Part shown: piece after piece, positions 9,479 through 19,746 of the stretch
Layout: each line of letters starts with the position of its first letter
How positions within the stretch are numbered: position 1 is the stretch's first letter
Assembly (NCBI GenBank): GCA_001662425.1
Contig: BDDC01000056.1
Span: 64,969-128,968 of the forward strand
Direction of reading: 5' to 3'
From: Chlamydomonas sphaeroides
Taxonomy: Eukaryota; Chlorophyta; Chlorophyceae; Chlamydomonadales; Chlamydomonadaceae
DNA: 64,000 bases
Notes under the pieces: model-generated
Databases searched by the model: none
The model's input: only the letters and a program-made list of their open reading frames with translations
What the model was told of the DNA's origin: nothing
Translations under genes and position numbers: made by a program

Positions 9479-10811
9479 TCTGGCGCTAACCCCAACCAGT
9501 TACAAAGTCCGTCAGCTGCGTGCTAAGTATAGGTTATGAACAGCATTAACACATGTCAGGCCGTGCGTATCATGAACAAGTGCCGCAACAGCTCTCGCAA
9601 CTCCGTTCGCGCGCAAATTTTTAGGCTTTAGAACTGTGCTGTTCGCTGGAAAGATTGCTAGGGGTTGTACAGCTCGCTGCGTGCGGTCGGCAAACGGGTG
9701 CACGACACGACCGCTTCGCACGTACACGGCGCGCCCCCCCGCTCCCGACGCCCCGTCCGTTCAAGGGGCGGCCAACCCCGCCCCCCTCCCCCCCCCGCCG
9801 AAGCCCCAAACGCAGCGCCGAAAGATGACGAGATTCCAATAGGATGGAAAATGGCTTTGTTGCAAGTATTGAGTTCACCGTAACCTGCGGCTCCGGGCCT
9901 GCCCCATGGCGGTTGGCCTCGGTTACGCGCTAGCGGTCCTCCAGCGCGCGCAGTCCCATCAGCAGCTCCCTGCTCGCGACTTCCATCGATACTTACTGCT
10001 CGTTGGCCGATTCCGCTACGGCCGACAGCTTCACAGCCGATACCCGATTGTTCCAAAAGCAGTGGTCTGGGCACTAAGGTCCAGGAGGTGAACCTCACCC
10101 GCCCGCGTCACCCGCCCGCTCCCGCTCTGGACCAGCCACTTGCCACGACTACAGTTCTTCGCAGACCACCACGGACGCTGCCCCGCCCCCGCCCCAGCTC
10201 TTGTAGCCTGAACCTGAACGCCGCGTCTTCGACACCAAAAGCTAAAGCTCCTCTGCGCCTGCCTCGACCCGTGAATGATGTAGCAAGCAAAACGACGAGC
10301 ACCCAGGACGAGGCCTCGGCTAGCCCTACACACGCAACGACGCAACCTGCTGCAACCTCACAACCGTCCATCAATGGCAACCGGCAGCAGAACTGCGCTG
10401 CGGTCGCGCTCAGCCCCGCCATGCCGCCCACCCCCACCCCAGCCCATCACGCACCCGCAGTTTGTATCGCAGCCTCTGGCTCCAGGGGAGCAGCACCCCT
10501 GTCGCGCTTCCGTCCCTCGCGCCGCCCGAGCCAGCCCCTCGAAAAGACAACAGCTCGCGCCTCGCGGGGTTCACACGTTCCGCGCAAGCGCCGCAACCAC
10601 ACCACCACAACTGGCGCACGGCCTGTGGCATGCGGCATGGCGCAGCCGCTGCAGCTGACAGCATTCGGTGGGTCGGGGGCCCGTGGCCGTGGCCCCCTGT
10701 GCCCCGTCCCTGCGTCGCAGGCTCGTAGCCCCGCCAGCCCCTCTCCATGCCAGCCCCTCTCCATGTCGGCCCCCTCACGCCCCAAGCAAACCCCGGCCCC
10801 GCATCACGCCA
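9479..10811. other. Intergenic region upstream of the sulfotransferase gene
   Basis: This 1.3-kb stretch is the 5' flank of the sulfotransferase gene and the 3' flank of the F-box/LRR gene. The first ~350 bp are AT-richer, fitting a promoter. C-runs lie near 9777-9800. A 276-codon plus-strand frame at 10088-10918 starts at GTG, is low-complexity and overlaps the antisense of the LRR last exon, so I do not accept it. No gene is supported. Confidence 0.55.
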
Positions 10812-13800
10812 TCACGCCGACAGCTCCAGGAAGGGCAGGTACCTCAGCTCCTCGAGCCGCGACAGCTGCTGCCGGCAGCCCGGCACCGACAGCAGGCACA
10901 GGCGGTGAAGCCCTGTAATGCACGACAGCTTGGAGGCCAGCTCCGAGGCCAGGTCGGACGCCAGCGCCGGCTGGTTCGAGGAGGCAGGCAGGCAGGCAGG
11001 CAGAGGGGGCGCAGAGGGGCGGGGCAGTAGGCGGAGCATGGCTAGCAGCGGGCCAAGGGGCAGCACGGGACGGGGCCAGAGGCAGGCGGAGGCGGTCCCA
11101 CCTCCAGTCGCACGCAGCACGCCCGCCGCATGGCCACACCCGCCCGGCGCCAGACACGGCGCGCTGCCTCGACACGCGCACATGCGCTGGTTGGCGCTCC
11201 AGCCCTCCCCTGCGCCCCGCCGCGATACCTCACAACCCAAACCCACCGGCGCATCGGGCAGGGAGTTGCGGCGCTGGGGCGGGTCCATGATGTTCCACCT
11301 GGCGGGGCGGGGGGGCAGGGGGCGCGGCAACACACCCATATGTTGATTACTACGAACACCCAGGCCAGGCAGCGTTCATGCAATGCACACGCAGCGGCCC
11401 ACCTGGGAGCGCCGCGAGGCCAATACGGCATCCAGGCAGCATGCACGGCGCCGGGCGTTGCTGGTTGTGCACGCGTGCGGTGCCCGCCTGGCACCAACCC
11501 AACCCCACGGAGCGCAACCCGCGGCCCGGCCCCTGCCCCTGCTCCTGCCGCACCGCAGCTCGCGCAGCGCCGTCAGCCGCGCCACCGCCTCCAGCGCGCC
11601 CACCATCTGCCGCTGCTCGCGCGGCTCGGGCCCCTCCAGGTCCACCGCCTGCGGATGAAGGGGCGCAGCGCAGGGGCCGCGGGCCGGCAAGGCACAGGCA
11701 CACGTTCTGTTCTACCTAACACTGGAACACACACGGCTGATCGCGCTGCGAGCCATCCAGCCATCCGCCGACACGTCGCCCCTGCCGCGCCTGCCGCCGC
11801 AGGTGGCACCCTGCGCCGCGCGGCTCCTGGCCACGGCGCTCTGCTCGGCTCACCAGCACCCGCAGCCGCTCCAGCCCCGCCACCGCGCGCAGGCCGTGCG
11901 GAGCCAGCTGCCTGCAGCGGCACAGGCTCATCTCCGCCAGCTGCGGGCAGTGGCTCAGCAGCAGCGGCAGCGCGCCGCCGGGCAGCGCGATGCTGCAGCC
12001 AGGGCAGGGCAGGGCAGGGCAGGGCAGGGCAGGGCAGGGCAGGGCAGGGCAGGGCAGGGCAGGGCNNNNNNNNNNNNNNNNNNNNNNNNNNNNNNNNNNN
12101 NNNNNNNNNNNNNNNNNNNNNNNNNNNNNNNNNNNNNNNNNNNNNNNNNNNNNNNNNNNNNNNNNNNNNNNNNNNNNNNNNNNNNNNNNNNNNNNNNNNN
12201 NNNNNNNNNNNNNNNNNNNNNNNNNNNNNNNNNNNNNNNNNNNNNNNNNNNNNNNNNNNNNNNNNNNNNNNNNNNNNNNNNNNNNNNNNNNNNNNNNNNN
12301 NNNNNNNNNNNNNNNNNNNNNNNNNNNNNNNNNNNNNNNNNNNNNNNNNNNNNNNNNNNNNNNNNNNNNNNNNNNNNNNNNNNNNNNNNNNNNNNNNNNN
12401 NNNNNNNNNNNNNNNNNNNNNNNNNNNNNNNNNNNNNNNNNNNNNNNNNNNNNNNNNNNNNNNNAGGGTCGGCGGGGAAAGGGAGGCAAGGGTCTGCAAG
12501 GGCACGAGGCGGTCATGCCAGGCGAGGCACGCCCCGAGCCGCGCCCCGGCAATGCCCCGCGACAGGACGCCGGGGAGGTCCTGGGCCGCGGCGCATGCCA
12601 GCCAGCGGCGGCGCTCACCTGTCGGTCAGCAGCAGCCGCCGCAGGTGCGGCCACTGCGGCTCGGGCGCCGCCTTGCTGCCGCACGGCGCCGACAGATCGG
12701 GCACCGCCACCCGCAGCACCACGGGGCCGCCCAGCTCCAGCGCCTCGAGCCGCGGCGGCAGCCGCAACAGCACCACCGCCAGCGGCGCCGCCGCCGCCAC
12801 GCCGTCGGGGGCCGGCAGGGCCTCAGCGTCGTTTGACCAGCGGAGGCTCAGCCGGCGGAGGCGCGGCAGCGCCGCCGCCAGTTGGGAGAGCACGCTGGGC
12901 TGCATGCGGACGTAGTGGAGGGAGAGCACCTCGAGGCGCGACCCATGGGACACGAGGGCGGACATGTCGGCGGGCAGCAGCGACAGCACCGAGCGGCGCA
13001 GCAGCGGGCGGTCGCGGGCCAGCTCCTCCAGCGCCTGCGCCGCGTACGGCACCGGCGCCTGCGGCTGCGGCTGCGCGGCGGCGCCGGCGGGGCCGAACAT
13101 CAGCGGCGCTGGCGGCGGCGGCGGCGGGTGCATGGCCATCGGCGGCGGCATCGGCGCGAACGCAAACGGCGCCAGAGGCGGAAACGGTTCCAAGGCCCCG
13201 GGCGCGGGGTGCGGGAGCGGCTGGGGCTGAGGCAGAGGCTGGGCGTTGGCCTGGGCTTGGAACGAGCGCAGGCTGGCCGCCGCCGCTGATGACGTCCTCG
13301 CCGCCGCCGCGGCCGCCGCCGGCGCCGGGCCCCCGACGCGTGCAGGCTCCTGCGCGGCCGGCGGTGCGGCGGCGCCGCAACCGTCGATGTCCATGCGCCT
13401 ACCGCCATCTTCCATGTCGCTACTGTCGTCAGCGTCGTGTACGACCTGTGCTGCGGCAGCGGCGCCGCCGCCGGTGTCGTCGCCGGCGGGTCGGCTCCGC
13501 CTGCTGCCATGCAGCCACTGCGCCATTCCTGTGAGGCCGCGAAGCCACAGCGGCCGCTTGTTGCTCTTGTTGCCGCCGGCGGCGCCGCCAGAGGGCCCGT
13601 CGGCGGCGCCTGCAGCGGCGCCGCCAACGCGCTCGCCGGGCCGGGCGCCGTCGGCGCTGCCGCTGCTGTCGCTGCCACCAGAACCGCTGCCACTGCTGCT
13701 GCTGCTGCTGGTGCTGCCGCCGGCGACGCCGGGGGGGATGGCGCTGGCGGCTGCGAAGGGGCCGGACGGCCGGACGGCGGAGGGGCCAATGTTGCGGTCA

Positions 13801-16800
13801 GCGGCGGCGGCGCCGTCGCCGCCGCTGGGCCCAGTCGTCGTATCCACGGGAGCGCTCAGCCAGCCCATGGCGCCCAAGCCGCCGCCGGGGCCTCCCACGC
13901 TGCCGCCAAAGCCGCCCAGGCCACTTCCGGCCGCCGCGCCGGCGGCCGCCGCGCCGCTGGCGCAGCCGGCCAGCGCCGCGGCGGCGGCGGCGGCTCCATC
14001 GGCGGGCTGCAGCACACCCAGCGTCTGCGCCCGCTCGAATTCCGCCGTGATCGCACGGGCCGTGGCGTCGCGGCGCTGCAGCTCCTGCGCCAGCAGCGTC
14101 TGGTGCGCCAGCAGCAGCTCCTGGTGCTGCGACACCAGCGGCGACGCCAACATGCGGTTGGGCCCCATGTACAGCCCCCGGCCCAGGCCCATGCCCCCGC
14201 CGCGGCCGGCCGCGGCGCCGCCGCCGCCGCGGCCGCGGCCCCCGCCTCCCCCTCCTGCTCCTCCTCCTGCTCCTCCTCCTGCTGCTCCTCCCACCGGGCC
14301 TCCTGCTCCGCCTCCTGCTCCCCCGGCGCCGCCGCCCAGCTGAGCTACGTGGGCCACCTGCGCCGTGAGCTGGTGCTGGGCCGCTTGGAAGGCCGCATGC
14401 TGGGGCTGCACGTGCGGGGCCAGCGGCTGCATGCCGCCGGCGCCGCCGCCATGATACTGGTTGAGCAAGGCCGGCGGCAGCATGGGGAGCTCCTCCTCGG
14501 CCTCGGCGGCGCCGCCAGGCCCCAGCGCCGCCAGGTGCGCTAGGAACTCGGCGGCTTCGGCGGCTGCGGCGGCGCCGCCGGCGTCCACAGCTTCGCCGTC
14601 GGGGCCCTCCCACTCCGCCGCCGCCAGCGCCAGCGCCGCCGCCAGGTCCTGGAGCTCTGCGCTGGGGCCGTCGACGGGCGGGGCGGCGACTGGCGGAGCC
14701 GACTGGGCGCGCCAGCGAGGCGACGGCGTCGCCGCCGGCAGCGGCACCGTCGGCTGCATCAAGGGGGAGTCTGGCCACATGCCCAACATGTCGTAGCTGC
14801 CGATACCGTTGCCGCTGCCGGGGCCGCCGCCGTCGCCGCCGCCGGGCCGAGCAGAGGCACCGCCGGAGCCGCTCGGGCCGCCTGGGCCGCCTGGGCGGCC
14901 AGGGTTGCCGATGGCGCCGGGACCGCCGCCGTCTCCAGGGCCGCCGAAGCCGCCGGGGCCGCCGAAGCCGCCGGGGCCGCCGAAGCCGCCGGGGCCGCCA
15001 AAGCCGCCGGGGCCGCCAAAACCGCCGGGGCCACCGTGCCGCGCCGCCGCCGCCGCCGAGGGCTTGGCCGACGGCACCGGGTACATCGGCTGTGCCCATG
15101 CCGGCGCGTTGCTGGCTAGCGCCGCCAACCCCGCCGCCACGCGTGCGGCCTGACCGACCGGCTCCTGCGGGCCCTTGACGTGCAGCTCTCGGAGCGCCGT
15201 CAGCCGCCGCAGGTCGGACAGACAAAGCCCAGCCGCCCCGGCGCCGTCGCCACCTGGTTCCAAGTCCGCCGGCGGCCAGCCGTCGCCTGACAGCGCCGCC
15301 GGCACGCCGCCGCCGCCGCCGCGGCCGGGCTGGTCGTCAATGTCCATCATCACGTCGTACGGCATTACGTCGTACGGCATGAGCCCTTCAGCTTCCATCT
15401 CGTCCATGTCGTCCTGGTCGGGCCCGGCGGCGGCGGCGGCGCCGCCGCCGCCGCCATCGCCTAGCTGTGCCCGCGCTGCGATCAGCTCCGCCACCTCTGT
15501 GGCGGCGGCGCGGCCGACGTGGGGCCTGGCGGCGCGCATCGCCCACGCCGTCGCCATCCCCAGCCGCCGCCGCCGGCCGACCATGGCAGCGCGGCGCGCC
15601 GCGGCCACCGCCGGCCCCGGCGGCGGCGGCGGCGTTCGGTCGTTGGGGCTCTTTAGCGACAGCGCCAGCCGTTCGAGGCTGGTCAGCTCCCCGACCGACA
15701 GCATGTGAGCGGTGGTGAGCGCGCGGTGCGATAGGAAGAGCGAGCGCAGGCGCGGCAGCAGCGGCAGCATGGCCGCTAGCAGCTCCGGCGGCGCCGATGA
15801 GTCGATGCCGTGCAGGTACAGGTGCAGCGCGGGCCGGCCAGGGCCAGGCGGAGGGCCGGCGGCGGCGGGCGGCGCGGCGCCGCGTGGAGCGCCGGCCGAA
15901 GTGGAGGCGCCGGCGGATGGGGCGGCGGCGGCGGCGGCGGCGGGCGGGTTCTGGCGCCGCCACTGCACGGCGGCGGGCGGGGACGCCAGGGCTTTCAGGA
16001 GCTGCAGCGGCCGCGACGCGGCGGCGGCCGCCGCAGCGGCGCCGGCGGCGCCGAGTAGGCCCGGACCATTGTCAAGCGCGGCTGCCGGGCCGCCAGCAGC
16101 AGCACCGCCGCCGCCGCCACCGTTGCCGCCGCCGTTGCCGCCGCCGTTGCCGCCGCCGGGCTGGTTTGGCGGGTTGCGGGGCTGGGCCACTGCGGCAGGG
16201 CACAGCAGGGCGCAGCGAGGACGCGGCTTCAGCGCCCCCTCAGCCCAGCCCATGCCCGCCTCCGCCCCAGCTCCGCCTCCCCACATCCGCCTCCCCACAT
16301 CCGCCTCCCCACATCCGTGCTCCCCACCGCCCACCCCTCCACCTCCCCGCCCCCCCTCCCTCACGGTCGCTGATGGCTGCGTGCAGCTCCAACAGCCGCC
16401 CGCAGGCGCCCGCCGCCGCCACGCCGGCCGCGCTGAGCGGCCAGCGGCGCAGGTCCGCGTATGTGAGGCCGGGCAGCGCCGACAGCAGGGCGGCCACCTC
16501 TGCCGGGCCCACGGGGCTGCCGCCGCCGCCGATGCGGGCGCAGGCGCCGTCGAGCAAGGCCATCTGCAGCGTGAGGGACGGGGCCGCGTGGCGCAGCGTG
16601 AGAGTGGGGGTTGGGCGGGCATGTGGGTGTGTGGGTGTGTGGGTGTGTGGGTGTGTGGGTGTGTGGGTGGGCGGGTGGGCGGGTGGGCGGGTGTGTGGGT
16701 GTGTGGCGTCGGCTCGCTGGGCCCCGCACGCGGCGACGGGCACACGCGCAGGCCCTGGTCTGCCGTAGGAAGCACCGAGGCATGCATGCCGTACGACAAG

Positions 16801-19307
16801 CACACGCACATGGGGCATCCGTACTGCCGTACCCACCACGCTGGCCGCGTCGTCCATGTGCGCGTCAGCGTCCAGCTCCAGGTGCCTCAGTCCGGCCGGC
16901 TCCGGGGGCCCGGACGCGGCATTGCCGCCGGACCGCGCCCGGACCGGCGCACACAAGCTGCCGCGCCGCCGCGCCGCGACCTTTCCCACGCCCGCCGTGG
17001 CTGCGCCGGCCGCCTCCGTCATGGCCGCATCCCCGCCCGCGCCATCGCCCAGGCCCGCTGCCGGCTTGGCCTCCTCGCCCTCCTCCTCCTCCTCCTCATC
17101 GTCGTCGTCGTTTGCAAACAGCTCTTCTAGTTGCTTGAGTTGCGCCGCCGTCAGCACCGGATCCGAAACGGCAGGCGACGACGGCTGCCCCGCGCAGCCG
17201 CCGGGGCCCGGCGCAGAGCCCAAGCCGTGCCGCGGCATCTCCCCAGCCCCACCGCCGCCACCCGGCCCCCCGCCGCCGCCGCCGTCGCCCTGGTGCTCGC
17301 CGCCGCCGGGCCTGCCGCCCTGCTGCCCTTGGCCGCGGTTTTCGCTGGGCGGCGGCGGCAGTGGCGGCAGCGGCGGGCTCTCGCCCACCGCCAGGCTGCG
17401 CTGCTGCTGCGTCAGCTCCTCCAGGAAGCGTGCGCCCACGCGGCAGCCGCAGCCGGATCCAAGCGGCGAGCGGCGGCTGCGCACGACCAGCTTGGTCAGC
17501 TGGGGGCAGCTGCAAGGCAGGGCCGAGGAAGAGGGCCAGGGCAGGCGGGAGAGGCCGGGAGGAAGCGGGGAGGCCAGCTCACACGCAGAGCCGCTGCAGG
17601 GAGCGGTGCCGGCTCTTCGCCTAGCTGCTGCTGCTGCTGCTGTCACGCTCGTGCTGGGACTCCGGAGCCGGCGCATGCTCAAGGGGCTGCAGAAGAGTCC
17701 GGCTGCGGTTGCGGCTGCGGTTGCGGTTGCGGCTGCGGTTGCGGTCGCCCCGCCGCGGAGCCCCCTCCGGCCCGAGCCCTGCTGCTGCCCCTGCTCCGCA
17801 CGACGCACCTGAGCGCCCCGTTGAGGGCGGCCAGGGAGTCGCAGCCCTCCGCCGTGAGGGCCTGGCCGAGCAGGAGGCAGGCCGGCAGGCACCCCCCGTT
17901 GCGTCCGTGGGCACAGGCAGCGGCCGGCGACCGGCACGCCACGGACAGCGCCCCGGTCCCTCCTCGACCCTTTCCCCCCGGCCAACGCTCCAACAGGCCC
18001 ACGCACGTGCCCTGCCGCCCGCACGACCCACCCACCCGCCCGCCTACTCAGCCCGCGCAGCCCCGGCCCCGGCCCCTCGCCCCAGGGCCCCAGAGCCAAG
18101 GAGCCTGCGCGCGCAGCCCACCGGGGAGCCCCTTGCGCAGCGGCGCTGCCGCTGCCCCCCAGCCCGGCCCCCGGGGGCCACCCCCCTGCCGCACCTGCAG
18201 CTGCGGCAGCGACCGCAGCCCCATGAGCGCGTCCGCGCCCAGCCCCGGCCCCAGCAGCCCGGGGCCCGGCGGCCGCATCGCCACCACCACCAGCTCCCGC
18301 AGCCTGCGGCACAGGCAGGCGGGCGGGCGGGCGGGCAGAGGGGCGCGGAGGGGTTTCCCGCCGCCCGGCACTCCCACACAAACACACACGCTGGACATGC
18401 TTGCCTGTTACGCACGACCGGCGCGCCACCACCCCCTCGACCTGGCGTCGCGTGTTACCGGTACTCGGATGCTTCCCTAGAGATGGACACGCGCTGGGCC
18501 CCGCCCTCGACCCTGGCGCTGCCCGCCTCCCGCACCTGCTCCACCAGTTGAGGTCGCGCCACACCGCCTCCAGCGCCTGCTGCGTGGCACGGTTGCTCAG
18601 GCCCAGCGTGAGCGTCTCGGCCACCGGGCACACCGTGTACAGGGTGCCGCGGAGGTAGCCCCAGATCTCGGGGACCACGGGGGCGCGGGTGCGCCACTCC
18701 TGCGTGGGGAGGGGCGGCAAGGGTTCGTGGCGCGTGGTGGGTGTGTTGGGGGAGGTCTTGGTGGACCGGGGCGTGGGGGAGAGGCAGGGTGTGAGGGCAG
18801 TAAGGAGAAGAGGAAGGATTGGTTGGGTTAAGCGGAGGGGACGTCGCCAACAGTGATGCGGTTGTGGGAGGGGCGAGGGGAGGGTTGCCCGCGCACCGTG
18901 AGGGTCTCGGTGACATTTTTGAAGCCACGACAGGTGGCCCGCAGCGAGGCGAGATCATCGCGGTCGTCAACGAAGCAGGCGATGAGGCGCAGGATTTCGG
19001 GTGTGACATCGTTCCACGTGAGCGGTTTCTGCGGGGAAGCCGGGGTGCGGGGCAGGCGGCGAGCAGTTTCGTGGTCGAGGCTTGCCAGCAGAGGCTGAAT
19101 GCAACCCAGACCAATAAATTGCACAATGTGTGTCCCGCGTGTGCGCGTCGTGTGCGAGGGGGTGCGTCGCGAAGCGGATGGCGAGCGGGCATGCGTGGTC
19201 CGGCCGGCCGGGCCCGGGCCGTCTGCAGGTCGGCTCACGACAGCTTCAAGGTCACCCAGCAATTCCGATCGCGCTCCTAGTCCCAGTTGGCGTGAGGGGC
19301 TGTGCAA
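10812..19307 (-). CDS. Giant F-box/leucine-rich-repeat protein (about 1,800 aa; internal gap)
   Basis: Exons on the minus strand are 18897-19028 (perhaps extending to ATG 19307), 18536-18699, 18195-18303, 17809-17861, 16837-17509, 16365-16563, 12619-16189, 11854-11992, 11554-11648, 11247-11298 and 10812-10970. All phases agree, including across the intron that holds the gap. Exon 1 carries an F-box-like helix set, L-T-W-N-D-V-T-P-E-I-L-R-L-I-A-C-F, then L-A-S-L-R-A-T-C-R-G-F. Later exons carry LRR segments such as C-P-Q-L-T-K-L-V-V, H-L-R-R-L-L-L-T-D and C-P-Q-L-A-E-M-S-L. The product is probably a substrate receptor of an SCF ubiquitin ligase. A ~1,190-codon exon inserts Gly/Ala/Pro-rich disorder, including GGPGGF repeats, between LRRs. 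The true start is uncertain: an intron may precede exon 1 at 19029. Confidence 0.72.
12001..12065. repeat. AGGGC pentanucleotide array running into a gap
   Basis: Thirteen copies of AGGGC end directly at the first N gap. The array lies inside an intron of the F-box/LRR gene, just upstream (plus-strand sense) of acceptor 11993. Confidence 0.9.
12066..12464. other. Assembly gap 1 (399 N)
   Basis: Run of N bases. Because the exon phases on both sides match (phase 2 to phase 2), no exon needs to lie in it, though one cannot be excluded. Confidence 0.98.
14938..15034. repeat. 18-bp tandem repeat encoding GGPGGF units
   Basis: About six copies of CCGCCGAAGCCGCCGGGG (plus strand) encode Gly-Gly-Pro-Gly-Gly-Phe on the minus strand in the large exon of the F-box/LRR gene. 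Identity between units is very high, so copy number may vary between strains. Confidence 0.85.
16622..16706. repeat. TGTGTGGG minisatellite in an intron
   Basis: Alternating GTGTGTGGGT and GGGCGGGT units fill most of the intron between exons 16365-16563 and 16837-17509 of the F-box/LRR gene. Strand asymmetry is extreme (G/T only on the plus strand). Confidence 0.9.
17700..17748. repeat. GGCTGC/GGTTGC hexamer repeat in an intron
   Basis: Eight or so hexamer units of GGCTGC and GGTTGC lie in the intron between exons 16837-17509 and 17809-17861 of the F-box/LRR gene. Confidence 0.8.
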
Positions 19308-19746
19308 GCTGGTTTCGGCGGCAAAGATGTCGGTTGCGGAAGAAGGTGCCCGGGTGCAAGCCCGCTGACTGCCGGTAGCGGCGTACCAATGCCACCATTT
19401 TCCAAGCGCCGCCCAGCGAGGTGCCCTGCCTCGGGCGGCGCCCGGCTAACAATCGTCGTGGAGCGAGTGTCGGTTCAACTTTGTCCTGTGTTGATGGAAA
19501 AAGCTCTCTCGTATGTCGAGGCCATGTCGCTACTGGTTGCACAGCGTGAGCAAGGACTCCGGGCCAAGTGCATGCATGCACTCCTTCCAACGGTGCCGAA
19601 GAAATACAGACACGTCTTCCATTGCCTGCATCGTCACATAATACAGGGGTTTCACAGCGCATCGAGACACGGGTAGTCTGCGTCTGCTCGGCGGGCAGCG
19701 TCGCGAAGCGCCGACGGCGAGTGCGCTGCGTACCCTGCCACGCACC
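19308..19746. promoter_or_regulatory. Divergent 5' region of the F-box/LRR and pinin genes
   Basis: About 440 bp separate the presumed start of the minus-strand F-box/LRR gene from the ATG of the plus-strand pinin gene. It is likely to contain both promoters and possibly a 5' UTR exon. I could not define a TATA box or other element. Confidence 0.45.

Noticed and set aside
10088..10918. 276-codon plus-strand frame after the sulfotransferase promoter region
   Set aside because: It begins at GTG, is Pro/Ala/Thr/Ser-rich, and overlaps the antisense of the last LRR exon. No splice or motif support.
14938..15034. Regular repeats considered as a CRISPR-like array
   Set aside because: Units are contiguous 18-mers inside a coding exon with no spacers, in a eukaryotic genome.
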